Source of the DNA: Plasmopara viticola
Taxonomy: Eukaryota > Oomycota > Peronosporomycetes > Peronosporales > Peronosporaceae
Assembly (NCBI GenBank): GCA_001695595.3
Contig: MBPM02000004.1
Coordinates: forward strand, 1,674,001-1,738,000
Reading direction: 5' to 3'
DNA length: 64,000 bases
Numbering within the stretch: the first letter of the stretch is position 1; every line of letters starts with the position of its first letter. The translations under genes were made by a program, and so were the position numbers. Positions 35,677 to 45,024 of this stretch are shown piece by piece. The notes beneath the pieces were generated by a model. The model did not search any database. It was given only the letters and a program-made list of their open reading frames with translations, and was not told the origin of the DNA.

Positions 35677-37683
35677 ATGCTGCGCTACTTGATCCCGATC
35701 CTCTTATCGTCACAAACTGCAGCGTTGCAACCGCGTGATTTCCGTGTACCCCCGATCGATTTCACCCAGCTCTCGGGTACCCCAACGAATGCGTACAACT
35801 TGGAGTTGCTTGCGCAATTGCAGGAAAATGGCATCATTGCGTTGCAAAATGTACCCGACTTTGCAAAGTTGCGACAAGAGTACCTGCGCACGGCGGCAAC
35901 TTGTGCGGTCCAAGTCCAAAAGCAAGGAGGGGCGGCCTTTCTTTTGCATCGGGAATTGCGAGACCGTACCAATCGGTACACAGTGAGCCTCGAGTCTGGT
36001 CGTCGATTGGTACAGTCGTTGGACCAAAGTGCCGACCTATTGGCACACTGTCCCGACTACGCAGCAGTCCACGCCGCGTTTAGCCTAGTGGTCGAACAAG
36101 CCGTGGCGAACGTCGGTACTGCGCTCGATGCCACGCAAAAGTTCCACATTGCAGCCGATCGAGGCGGCGTGATGATGACGGCACGCAAGTTGCTCGAAGA
36201 ATCGGTACACTTGGATCATTTCCACGCCTACGAAGGTGCTCAAGTACTCGATCAAGTCGCTGATGCTTCCCACCTCGAGCTCACCGACTTGTCGTTGGAA
36301 TTGCATACGGACAATGGCGTGATGATTGCCATGAGTGCCCCCGAGTACTTTGAAGTGACAGAAACGGACACGTTGCACGTGTTGGAGACACGAGGCAACG
36401 AGGCAGGCTTGGTGATCCAGACGGCACACGGCGAGATAGTGCGGCCAGTGTTGGACCCCAATGAGCTCATTTTGATGCTTGGGTCGGGGATCGAAGAGTG
36501 GGTACACACGTCACCACCGCTCCGTTCCGTGTTGCATGGCATGCAATACCCGCACTCGGTGACTTTCCTGAAAGAAGACGCGCGGTCCAAAGTCTTGCGT
36601 GCGTGGTTTGGCAAGATGCTGTTGCTCGAGTCTGAGCACGTGATGGCGAATTCAGGACTCACATATGGACAATACGCGAACCAGACGACCCGATATTTGG
36701 TACAACAAGGTACCGAAGAGGCACAGCGCTTTGGTACCGTGGCGTGTCCCCCTCATCGTCGATTAGTCGCGTCGGCAAACACGTGTGCCCCTCAAATCTG
36801 CTCCCTCAAAAGCACGGCGTCGTCAAGTGACTTGACATCGTCGTGTCAAATCACGTGCAACCACGCTGCAGCGAGTGACGTGGCTCTGTGTCAACAATAT
36901 TGTGACTGCCACGCCTCGACGAGTAGTGGTACCACGTGTTGGATGTTGTGTGTCGAGAACCTCGCACCGGACGTGTGTCCTGGTGAACAAAAGTGCAATT
37001 CGCCGGCAAAAAAAGAAGATTTAGCCATGACGTGTGTCGGTGGTACCACTGCTCCTTCGACTCCACCGACAAGTCCTAGTACCGCTCCCACCTCGGGGTC
37101 GTCGCCGTCCACGGCGTCGCAAAACCCGACGACGAGTTCTTCGTCTCCTGCTACTGAAGCGCCAGCTACTTCTGCGCCAGGTTCGACTGTACCAGTTGAG
37201 ACCGCCGAGTCAGGTACGATTCAGTCACGTCCTCCTCAATCTGGCACTGCTGAGTCAAGTATTCCTGAATCTGGTACGCCCGAGTCAAGTACGACAGAAG
37301 TTGGTACGATCGAGTCCAGTACTACTGATTCGGAAACTTTTGAGTCAAGTAGTACTGACTTAGGAAGTACTGATTTAAACACTACTGACTGGGGAAGTCC
37401 GGAATCAAACACGACTCAGTCAGGTCCACCAGAGTCAGGAACCCCTACTACTCCAGCAACGAAGGGCTCTAACACTATCTCGTCTGCTTCGAATGCAGGG
37501 CTAGGAGACGCAACGACCAACGTCGGTGACGAGGCTACGCAAGATACTGCAGAGACTTCCGCTCCTTCCTCGACCTCCCCGTCTCCAGCTTCAGACTCGT
37601 CGTCTGGTGCGAATGTCGTTCGCGTTGCAAACTTGTTGAACGCTGTCGCTGTGGTCGTGGCAACGTACGTATGCATCCAGTAA
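35677..37683 (+). CDS. Secreted 2OG-Fe(II) oxygenase-like protein with mucin-like tail, copy 1
   Basis: A 668-residue protein. Residues 1-16 are a signal peptide (MLRYLIPILLSSQTAA). Residues about 20-345 resemble the isopenicillin-N-synthase/2OG-Fe(II) dioxygenase fold: LELHTDNGVMIAM gives His210 and Asp212 of the HxD motif, and VLHGMQYPHSVTF places the distal His at 287 (His277 is an alternative). The Arg of the usual RxS co-substrate motif appears to be Pro292. About 360-455 is Cys-rich (CQQYCDC, CWMLCVENLAPDVC). About 455-625 is Ser/Thr/Pro/Glu-rich with 8-10 residue repeats (ESGTPESSTTEV), a likely O-glycosylated stalk. The last 24 residues (VVRVANLLNAVAVVVATYVC) look like a GPI-attachment signal. 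An in-frame upstream ATG at 35494 is rejected because 35677 starts the signal peptide and is shared by both copies. Inferred: cell-surface protein, enzymatic activity uncertain. Confidence 0.85.
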   Translation: MLRYLIPILLSSQTAALQPRDFRVPPIDFTQLSGTPTNAYNLELLAQLQENGIIALQNVPDFAKLRQEYLRTAATCAVQVQKQGGAAFLLHRELRDRTNRYTVSLESGRRLVQSLDQSADLLAHCPDYAAVHAAFSLVVEQAVANVGTALDATQKFHIAADRGGVMMTARKLLEESVHLDHFHAYEGAQVLDQVADASHLELTDLSLELHTDNGVMIAMSAPEYFEVTETDTLHVLETRGNEAGLVIQTAHGEIVRPVLDPNELILMLGSGIEEWVHTSPPLRSVLHGMQYPHSVTFLKEDARSKVLRAWFGKMLLLESEHVMANSGLTYGQYANQTTRYLVQQGTEEAQRFGTVACPPHRRLVASANTCAPQICSLKSTASSSDLTSSCQITCNHAAASDVALCQQYCDCHASTSSGTTCWMLCVENLAPDVCPGEQKCNSPAKKEDLAMTCVGGTTAPSTPPTSPSTAPTSGSSPSTASQNPTTSSSSPATEAPATSAPGSTVPVETAESGTIQSRPPQSGTAESSIPESGTPESSTTEVGTIESSTTDSETFESSSTDLGSTDLNTTDWGSPESNTTQSGPPESGTPTTPATKGSNTISSASNAGLGDATTNVGDEATQDTAETSAPSSTSPSPASDSSSGANVVRVANLLNAVAVVVATYVCIQ

Positions 37684-39677
37684 GGATGAGGACTATCACT
37701 TTGTAGTCGATTTGTTCCTGTGCGTTTTTAAACGCTGGTCTTAGCTCCAGTAAGATCGTGCACTACATCGGCATTTTTTGTGCACCTTGCGCTTGCAATT
37801 TTGTATGTACTGGTTGTCCAACCTTTAATTCGGCATACCTTTTAAAAATCACCTTTTGCAAATTCGGGAATATATGCATTTCACAATTTCTTAGTATGCA
37901 AATCAGTATAATCCATGTCGTTTACTTTAGAGTTCCTCCTGACCTACAGAAGCTCAGTATGAATAATGGCAGAGGCTTTTTTTACATCAAAAAAGCAACT
38001 TCTTGTAAATCTATTCGGAAAAAAACAGCAATTCACATGAACTAAGTGAGCGCCAAAAAAGGTTCTTTTGGCTTTCAGAGGTGCCTCTGCAAGAAGCTTT
38101 AGCTCGCCAGAGGGCTGCTAAGGCCACTCTGAAAAGTCTTCCACTCCACCGTAGAGGCTTCCAGCTCTCCCTCGCCCGATGTCTTCGGGCGTTAAGTGTG
38201 GCGAGCACTCGCATGGATCTTGCCCGCTAGGAGATCGAAAAAGGCTTAAGGCCAATGACAAAACTGTCAACACATCCTCATAGCCCCACTTTGCGCACTT
38301 CTAGGGACCTGGGTCATCAATTGCGTCTTAGCGAACCTGTGTCATCAATTGCGTCTTGGCGAACCTGTGTCATCAATTGCGTCTTTGCGAACCTGTGGTT
38401 TTCACTTGCCCTTTTCGTTCCCGCCATTAGTAGCGCTATGTTATTCGCGTGTGATTCACTGTGTCTTGCGTACTTGTATTACCCCTTCTGGAGCTTACTT
38501 ACCCGCGACTGGTGGCGTTGAGCTTCAAGACAGTGACCCATTGTGTCTTGCGGACTTGTGTTACCTGCACTTGGCGACTTACGTCTCAACACTCATTAGA
38601 GTGCAGCATTAGCAAGCGCACCAGCTTAGTTTTCCGCTAAGAAAAAGACACATTGACATCGTCACGTCTTCTTTCAAGGAATTCTCAGTACCTTTGATAC
38701 CTTCCACGATATTTTCGGACGCCTAATTTACCTCCCACGCTATCTTTCGAAGGAGCCGTCTACACAACTGGAGTAGTCATTTGACTCATTCAGCCCTGTT
38801 ATGCGGGATTGGGCACAGCTTCTTCAGTGTCGCTGCTTGCACCCTGAAGCGTTGAGCGAGAGGCAAACATATCTCAAACTATATACGAAGATCGTGTTCG
38901 CGGATACGCGCCCAAGAAATGAAGGCTGTTGCCTCCCTTAACTGAGGCTTCAACCCTCTAGCAAAGCGCTACCGCCGAGGCTACCTCGATATTTGCTGGC
39001 TGACCCCTGGGCATACCAAAGAGGGCAGCCGCTTGCACTGGTCCTGAGCAGCACGAGCTGCGCGTCCGATAGATGCAACAAGGTAATTCAATCCATCACA
39101 GAATTTAAAGGAGGGACCAATTGAGCAATCTACCCGCGTAGGCGTCGCTGTCTACGACGGAATCCCACACCACCTTCCACAGACGAAGCGTGCAGAGAGG
39201 TGTACGATCTTTTCGTGAATGATTCTCGGTCGCATCAAGACTGATATTATCAAAAATCCGTGTATATATCTTACCTTACATTCATGCTAACCGACTCAAT
39301 TCGCCACCGGCAGGGACTAGTTCCCTTTCTACATTTCTATACCATCACAACATCCGCAAACTCCAGTCTCCTCGACTCAAACGTTGAAGCTGTCTGTACC
39401 TCCACCAACGCTCTAAGCACTCGAATCCTCCTCCAACACAAAGCATCCTTGACTTGCAAGACATAGCTGATGCCTTCTTCATCCAAACCGCCATCATTCT
39501 AGTGGATACCTGCAACCCGAAAGAGCTCCTATCCACTTCACTTAAAAGCCCGTTCGATTGTTGACTCCACATCGATCACGCAAACCTCGAAAAGGCCACA
39601 ATCAACTGCCGTCGCTTTCTTTGCAACCCCACACAAGACGCCAATCCAGTGTCCATTCACGTCCTGAAAGTCCTCTT
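37684..39677. other. Gap between oxygenase copy 1 and the EDR2-like gene
   Basis: Holds the 28-bp tandem array at 38311-38394 and a GC-richer piece at 38.06-38.26 kb whose plus-strand frame (LARQRAAKATLKSLPLHRRG) looks like decayed coding DNA. At 39.40-39.72 kb a plus-strand frame (LQDIADAFFIQTAIILVDTC), interrupted by one TGA, also looks once-coding. Neither is recognised. The 3' UTRs of both flanking convergent genes lie here. Confidence 0.5.
38311..38394 (+). repeat. 28-bp tandem array, three units plus degenerate copies
   Basis: The unit GTGTCATCAATTGCGTCTTG continues GCGAACCT and occurs at 38311-38338, 38339-38366 and 38367-38394 with one or two changes each. Degenerate forms (CACTGTGTCTTGCGTACTTG near 38.46 kb and CATTGTGTCTTGCGGACTTG near 38.54 kb) show that the array was once longer. 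The units stay open in one frame (SSIASWRTCVINC), but 28 is not a multiple of three, so a protein repeat is unlikely. Confidence 0.75.
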
Positions 39678-42614
39678 CTACTTCTTGTCCATGCGTCTTT
39701 TCACCGGATACGGCACAGCATGGCGCAAGTCAATGCTATCCAGCCGCACGGTCCCCAGTACCCGTTCGGGTAATTCCAGGACGCTTTGTGCCTCAATCAC
39801 AAACGCCAAGTCAATGATCAAGTTTCGCGAGTAGCCGAGCAAGAGATTGACCACGTTCGTCGCCACCGTGCTGCTCCCCACGTCGTAATCCACTTCGAGG
39901 TAGTGGGGGCCCTGGTAGTAGTGCTGCTGAATCTTCGTGCCCAGGATCGCGGGGGTCGTGCCGACCCCTTCCCGAATCGGGCCCGATCCTTGCACTACTC
40001 GCGGCAAGAGCTTTAATCGCTGGGCACGAAAGTCATTGTTGGCCCCTCGAAAGACTTCGTGGCACAGGTCGGCAAAGACGGAATTCTGCTGCAGCTCTAA
40101 TGGGTCTTCGGGTGTAAAGTAGAGCACGAGGGCATGGTGCGAGGGACCCGGGAGCATAAAGTTGATGATCAAGAGGAACGGACGGTCGTCGACCGCGCCC
40201 AAAGACGGCGGCGTGGCCTCGACCCCGTCGCCCACCACCGAAGCCACGCCAATGTGCTCGATCGCGGCAGTCGAGGCAAAGAGCTCGACGCCCACCAGTC
40301 GACACGCCTGGCGCGCGGACGGCACTTTGCGCTTGCACGCGAAATACTGCGGCCCACGCACGAAAAAGCCGCTTGCGCTCGGTTCGCTCCAGAATTTCGT
40401 CGGCAAGCCCTGCAAGACCGTGAGGTCAGTCCGATAGCGCTCGAGCAGGACACCGTCGTCGGGCGCGCCGGGGCTCGCCAGCGTGTCCAGCCTCCTTTGA
40501 CGCGTGGACGCTGGTGTCCCGGGCCGCAACGTGTGCATCCCGTGCGCCGCCGTGAGGGCCGTGATCATTTCGAGGAAATACACGCCGTACGCATGGACGT
40601 AGTACCACGCCCGCGCGAGCTTCGAGTCGAGCCAGCCGTGGGGATTCACTTGGATCGTCAACGTGACCCAGCACTCGTCAAAGTGATTGTCAAAGTCTTC
40701 GTGGACGCGCGGCGAGATGATAAAGCCCCCGCCGAGGACACTTGCCCGCACAGCCCGTGCCGGGCTCGGGCACTTGGCGTGGGTCGTCGACTGGAAACAG
40801 ATAAAGTACGACCCGTCGGGTTCCATGCGCCAGTACCGCAACAGGCATACGTCCCGCGCCCGGACGTGCACGGGCCACAGGTACGTGGGACAGAGCTGCC
40901 AGTACACGACGTCGCTATGGTCCTTGACGTGGGCCTCCAGCACCCGCGCGGCTTGAATCACGTGGTTCGAGGCGTAAAAGGACGTGTCGAGGTTAATGAG
41001 CATGTCAAAGACCGTGCGCGGGGACGCCGGGACTTTGAGGCTCGTGCGCAGCGCGGGCGGGAGGCTCGACGTGCACAGGGCCGTCGACGGACTCAAGCGT
41101 TCGGTATCGACCCGCAAGGCACTGGCAAACGCATAGCGTCGCCACGTCGTTTCTTGGGAAAACGTCGCCGACGTGCGAAAGGTCTTGGCGATCGAACGGG
41201 GCATGGACCCAAAGGAACCAGAACGAGGACGCGCGGGCAGCGCGAGCGTGTGGGCGCTGGGGACCCGCGGCAACGGGACCGAGCAGTGGCGTGCCAGAAG
41301 GGGGACGGGTGGACCAGCCAGGCGTGGGTCGGGCACGGGCGCGTCGACGTCGAGCTCGAGGTCGTGGTCCATATACCATTGCAAGTACCGTTTCCACTGG
41401 TCTTCGGCTTGGGCAATGCACTCGAGGAGACTTGTGCGCCACCACACGGCCGTCTCGAGCGACTCGGCCGCGAGGGCAATGGGTCCTTTGCTCCGACTGT
41501 GGGCCATCATGGCCCCGGCGGCCCCCGCACTCGCTGCGGCAGCGGCACTCATGCTCATGCCCATGACCCCCATGCCAACACCGGCCAAGCCACCCGTCAA
41601 GACCACGGCCGTGGCGGCCGTGGCGGCTGCGGCCGCGGCCGCGGCGCGATGGCGAAATTTACGCGACGACGAGCGTTTGAGGCTACCGGGAGTCGCGTCC
41701 ATGTCGTGGAGAGGAGCCATGGCATCGAGTGGCGAGAACGGCAGGTCCGTGTTGAGCCGTGCTGGCGTCGATCGAGGCGTCATTTCGACTCCCGTGCCAC
41801 TCTCGTCCACGTCGTCCGTCCACGTGTGGCTCAAGTGCTGGAGTCGGAACGTAAAGAGCTTCTTCGTCTCGATTTTACTCGGCGACTCGCGCACTTCGTC
41901 CACGGTGGTACCCGGGCCGAGGACGTACCACCCACGGGGTTCTTTGTCGCCCTTCTTGCGCAAGTAGCATAACAAATGGGTCCCCTCGGGCGTGGTCCGG
42001 ATCATAAAGTACCGTTCGCGCCACAAATTGACGTGTTGCCCCTTTTTGCGCAACCAGCCTTCCATTCGAATCTCTCCTGCGGGCGGGACCACGACCTCTT
42101 CGTGAACTTCCTGCCCTGGTTCCATTGGCACTGCATTCGCTCGAGCAGTGGCACCAGTAGACGGTACCAAAGTCGCACTGAGTAGTGCTTGACGGTCACG
42201 CTCCCGGCACACTTCTTCGACGATTTGGAGCAATTTCGGCTTCATCACTTCTCGCACGACGCTGTCATCGAGACTTGCGTTCGCCGGATCGTCAATCGAC
42301 GCCTCTAGCGTCCGTTTCCGGTGATGCAACTCAGCCATCAGGTCGTCGTAAAAGACGTGAGCTCGTTCCTGGAAGGCCACGTCTTGTGCTGGTCGAAGGA
42401 TGCGACGATCCGTGCGTGCGACGGGCGCTCGGGCGTGCACCGAGATGTAGAGCTTTTCCAACGCTTTGAACACGACGCGCTTGCCGTTTTCGCGACTAGC
42501 GTAGCATGCTGTGATATAGTCGGCACAGATGATGTCGAGCAGCATGTTGAGGCGATCGCCATCGAGAAAGATATCAAAGATCATGGCCGCCGGGCGGTCG
42601 TCCCGAGCTTCCAT
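39678..42614 (-). CDS. EDR2-like PH-START-DUF1336 lipid-binding protein
   Basis: A 978-residue intronless protein. An uncharacterised helical N-terminus (1-180) is followed by a PH domain starting EIRMEGWLRKKGQHVNLWRE (181-200). Its last helix (LAAESLETAVWWRTSLLECI) only arrives at about 381-400, because roughly 115 residues intervene, including an Ala/Gly/Met-rich hydrophobic stretch (about 324-371). A START-like domain follows (VFDMLINLDTSFY; WPVHVRARDVCLLRYWRM), then the EDR2 C-terminal domain: FFVRGPQYFACKRKVPSA, DRPFLLIINFMLPGPSHHAL and GPHYLEVDYDVGSSTVATNV with LLLGYSRNLIIDLAFVIEA. In plants EDR2 binds phosphoinositides and limits cell death; here a membrane or lipid sensor or transfer role is inferred. 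ATG 42614 is the first ATG; the frame extends upstream only to a TTG. The next gene upstream ends 160 bases away on the same strand. Confidence 0.9.
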   Translation of the reverse strand: MEARDDRPAAMIFDIFLDGDRLNMLLDIICADYITACYASRENGKRVVFKALEKLYISVHARAPVARTDRRILRPAQDVAFQERAHVFYDDLMAELHHRKRTLEASIDDPANASLDDSVVREVMKPKLLQIVEEVCRERDRQALLSATLVPSTGATARANAVPMEPGQEVHEEVVVPPAGEIRMEGWLRKKGQHVNLWRERYFMIRTTPEGTHLLCYLRKKGDKEPRGWYVLGPGTTVDEVRESPSKIETKKLFTFRLQHLSHTWTDDVDESGTGVEMTPRSTPARLNTDLPFSPLDAMAPLHDMDATPGSLKRSSSRKFRHRAAAAAAAATAATAVVLTGGLAGVGMGVMGMSMSAAAAASAGAAGAMMAHSRSKGPIALAAESLETAVWWRTSLLECIAQAEDQWKRYLQWYMDHDLELDVDAPVPDPRLAGPPVPLLARHCSVPLPRVPSAHTLALPARPRSGSFGSMPRSIAKTFRTSATFSQETTWRRYAFASALRVDTERLSPSTALCTSSLPPALRTSLKVPASPRTVFDMLINLDTSFYASNHVIQAARVLEAHVKDHSDVVYWQLCPTYLWPVHVRARDVCLLRYWRMEPDGSYFICFQSTTHAKCPSPARAVRASVLGGGFIISPRVHEDFDNHFDECWVTLTIQVNPHGWLDSKLARAWYYVHAYGVYFLEMITALTAAHGMHTLRPGTPASTRQRRLDTLASPGAPDDGVLLERYRTDLTVLQGLPTKFWSEPSASGFFVRGPQYFACKRKVPSARQACRLVGVELFASTAAIEHIGVASVVGDGVEATPPSLGAVDDRPFLLIINFMLPGPSHHALVLYFTPEDPLELQQNSVFADLCHEVFRGANNDFRAQRLKLLPRVVQGSGPIREGVGTTPAILGTKIQQHYYQGPHYLEVDYDVGSSTVATNVVNLLLGYSRNLIIDLAFVIEAQSVLELPERVLGTVRLDSIDLRHAVPYPVKRRMDKK

Positions 42615-42773
42615 CGGGGCGCAAATGGGACTCAAAAATTTGGGCTCGTGGGTCTCAAATTAGAGTCCCTCACTCTCATAAGAAGATCATATGATGCTAT
42701 CCCAAATTGTGTATTACTCGGTGGCCTTTCTAATAGTATTGCTATTTCCTAATAATCAAAACGAGGGTCGTGA

Positions 42774-43538
42774 TTAGGCAACGCAAATGTTTTGAATGAT
42801 TGCGTCAATCCAAGGACGCACAGCAGAGACTCGCGAGTAGATGCTAATGCCTCCAACTTGGCCACACCCTTCGTTGCTACTCACAATTCCGACGAGAATC
42901 TCAATCTTCTTTAGCGTTACAATGACAGCACCCCCTTTGTCGCCCTTGCAAGACGACTCGCTATGGGAACACAAGTTCGACTTGTCAATGCTCAAGTGTT
43001 TCGAACACACTTTGTTGCTCACAAAGTCCACTTCGACGCTTTGCAAGTAACGCGACTGGACGGCTTCGGCAAGAGTGTCGTTCCAGCCAAGCCGTGCGCC
43101 TTTCATCCCACTTTGCACGATGGTTTTATGCGAGTCGAGAAGCACGGGTTTCAACTCGGTCGCTAGATCCAGCTCGAGGATCAAAAAGTCGTGACGATAG
43201 TCAGTGTTATTCGGGTGTACCAACAAGGCCACGACCTTGATCTGTTCCCCGCTGCTCGTACCAGACGACGAGTTGGAGCCGAGCGAGACCCAGCGAATGT
43301 TGTGGGGAATACACACGGTGGACGTCAAAACGTGCGAGGGACTGATGAGGACGCCAAGGCAAAAGTTGTGGCCGTCCTTGGTGGCGCGAATGCCAGCAAT
43401 GTACGTTTTGCCACCCTTGACTTCCGTGATGGAGCTCGTGTTTTGAGCGCTAAAAGAAAAAGAGGACGGCGCTTGTGCGCTGATGGAGCAAAGGAGTAAA
43501 GTTGAGCACACGGCAACGAGGGCAACCGAGCAGTTCAT
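42774..43538 (-). CDS. Second secreted trypsin-fold pseudo-protease, GIP-like
   Basis: A 254-residue S1 protease homologue with signal peptide (MNCSVALVAVCSTLLLCSIS, cleavage near residue 20-22). Conserved fold landmarks are ISPSHVLTSTVC, YRHDFLILELD, ARLGWND, SSCKGDKGGAV and the C-terminal RPWIDAIIQN. The triad is lost: the His site is Val75 (TSTVC), the Ser site is Lys201 (GDKGG), and Asp117 remains. The activation terminus is also altered (EVKGG in place of IVGG). Several Asn-X-Ser/Thr sequons (e.g. NTSS, NSSS, NNTD) suggest glycosylation. It is a diverged relative of the protein at 10987-11790 and more degenerate at the active site. Inferred: secreted binding or inhibitor protein of the GIP type. 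The first ATG is 43538. The EDR2-like gene follows in the same direction. Confidence 0.9.
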   Translation of the reverse strand: MNCSVALVAVCSTLLLCSISAQAPSSFSFSAQNTSSITEVKGGKTYIAGIRATKDGHNFCLGVLISPSHVLTSTVCIPHNIRWVSLGSNSSSGTSSGEQIKVVALLVHPNNTDYRHDFLILELDLATELKPVLLDSHKTIVQSGMKGARLGWNDTLAEAVQSRYLQSVEVDFVSNKVCSKHLSIDKSNLCSHSESSCKGDKGGAVIVTLKKIEILVGIVSSNEGCGQVGGISIYSRVSAVRPWIDAIIQNICVA

Positions 43539-43550
43539 GCGTTGGAGTGG

Positions 43551-43571
43551 CAATGGCACACGATGAGCACG
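43551..43571 (-). promoter_or_regulatory. Inr-like element of the second pseudo-protease gene
   Basis: Read on the minus strand, GCTCATCGTGTGCCATTG resembles the oomycete initiator consensus (GCTCATT followed by CAWTTT-like bases) and lies 13-33 bases before the ATG at 43538. This is a pattern match only. Confidence 0.4.
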
Positions 43572-44090
43572 AGGTCGCAAATGCTAATCTGGAGACCAGA
43601 TGCTACTGCAGGTACCGAAGAACTTTGGGTTCATCGAAATGATTCCGTTTCTATCGTCTAATACCTGGATATATGCTGCGAATTTCTTACCTAAAAATTC
43701 CGTAAATCTATGCAGAGCATCATTTTAGCCCTGATTATCGAACTTAGCGACCAGAAAACACTGGATGTAGGACAGAAAAAAGACTACCACATCGAGTGAG
43801 GATTGACAAAAAGAGTACCGACACTTACGTGTCACCAGTGATTAGCAATATTACCGACGGCAGGATTTGAGTGTCAATGCCACGCGCAAGAAGAAAACAC
43901 GTTTTCATACTGACGTTAGGATGGATTGACAAATTTAGATTGACAAATGGTGACAATCGAAACACAAGGCACGAGCAGAGTAAGGGTATTTGAACACTCG
44001 AAAGTTGACAAGCTGCGTCACATTGGTAGATGAAGGGCAAGTATATAAAACGCCACACAAGCATTGGTTGATCTCATGTAACGGTGGCTT

Positions 44091-44303
44091 TTGGCTCGCT
44101 TATTGCAAGGCGGGCGTTCTTTGAGTGCAACTAGCACGCCACAAGTAGACTCGACTACATTATTATATTTCTCCAATATTTGGTTTGCGGACGATTCAGC
44201 ACTGTCGATCAGCAGAGCTTTCTTGACACTAAAGGAAGATTATTTCTTTGTTAATACCTCCATCAAATACGGGGTCGCTCGCCACAGAGACCAATTTGAT
44301 TAA
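44091..44303 (+). mobile_element. Possible LINE reverse transcriptase fragment
   Basis: A 70-codon frame contains LYFSNIWFADDSALSISRAF. FADD with preceding hydrophobic residues is the catalytic motif of non-LTR reverse transcriptases (usually FADDT or FADDS). No other RT block is seen nearby, so this may be a chance match. Confidence 0.3.
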
Positions 44304-44990
44304 CCGTCCTCATTCTTTTCTGCAAAAAATGGTTACACTACTTTGTTGCCAACCTGCAACTATGCTGCTTACGTCAAAATTTAGGAGATTAAATGAGCAA
44401 CGACTTTTGTGCGGAGCTTTGTTGCCTTTGCTTGACCTTGTCTTAGGCTTGATTGGATCAGAAATATCCTGTCATTTCCTCCACTAACACTATCTTCCAT
44501 TTAACCTCTCAGACCTTGAATGCTCTCTTGTTTGCAGCTTTATGGCTTAAATATTTTGTTCAAGCTGCTTATTTTCTCGAGGTAAGCGCTCTTTGTGTGG
44601 CCTGGCTTATCGCTTGTAGATTTAATGGTAGTAAGGGGACGACAACAACAGTATCGATATATGGATGGGCTAGTCTTAGTCACAGCCATTTCGCGTAAAT
44701 TAATGAGTTGAGGATTTCTTCGTAGAGGATAGTGCGCAAACGGGTTGACAAAATAGCATCGGTAACAGATTTTCTGAGATTGTCCTCCTAGATCATAAAT
44801 TTGACAGGTCGTAAACGTAATATTATGTACAGTAGCAGTTTTCTCATGCTCAATGAGCGAGTAGTATCCGCTTTAAGCTTTCTAAAACTCGTGGCTTTTC
44901 CTTCTCAAGTCGAAGCTGGAATTTAAGCACTGCGTTCGCCTATCATAACCATGTACATGCTGTGCTCCTTACGAGTTATGCTGTAGTGTG

Positions 44991-45024
44991 TTAACACAAT
45001 TGGCTGTAGCGCCAATTGTGTTAA
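44991..45024. repeat. Perfect 14-bp inverted repeat with 6-base loop
   Basis: TTAACACAATTGGC (44991-45004) and GCCAATTGTGTTAA (45011-45024) are exact reverse complements around TGTAGC. The repeat stands isolated in AT-rich DNA. It could be the ends of a deleted fold-back element. Confidence 0.75.

Larger units (their letters stand above)
35622..37710 (+). repeat. Inverted gene duplication, arm 1 (partner 50670-52799)
   Basis: From GGTCAGTTGCC at 35622 to about 30 bases past the stop codon, this arm matches the reverse complement of 50.67-52.80 kb. Identity is very high through the first 1.4 kb of coding sequence, low with indels in the Ser/Thr-rich part, then high again to the stop. Upstream of 35622 the two flanks are essentially unrelated. 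Confidence 0.9.

Noticed and set aside
40134..41972. 612-codon plus-strand frame opposite the EDR2-like gene
   Set aside because: It is a shadow: the GC-rich minus strand encodes clear PH, START and EDR2 C-terminal motifs, while this frame is Arg/His/Gly-rich without domains.
42615..42635. Extension of the EDR2-like protein to a TTG start
   Set aside because: TTG is not a normal start in nuclear eukaryotic genes and the ATG at 42614 serves well. The same reasoning applies to TTG extensions at 10972 and 43580.
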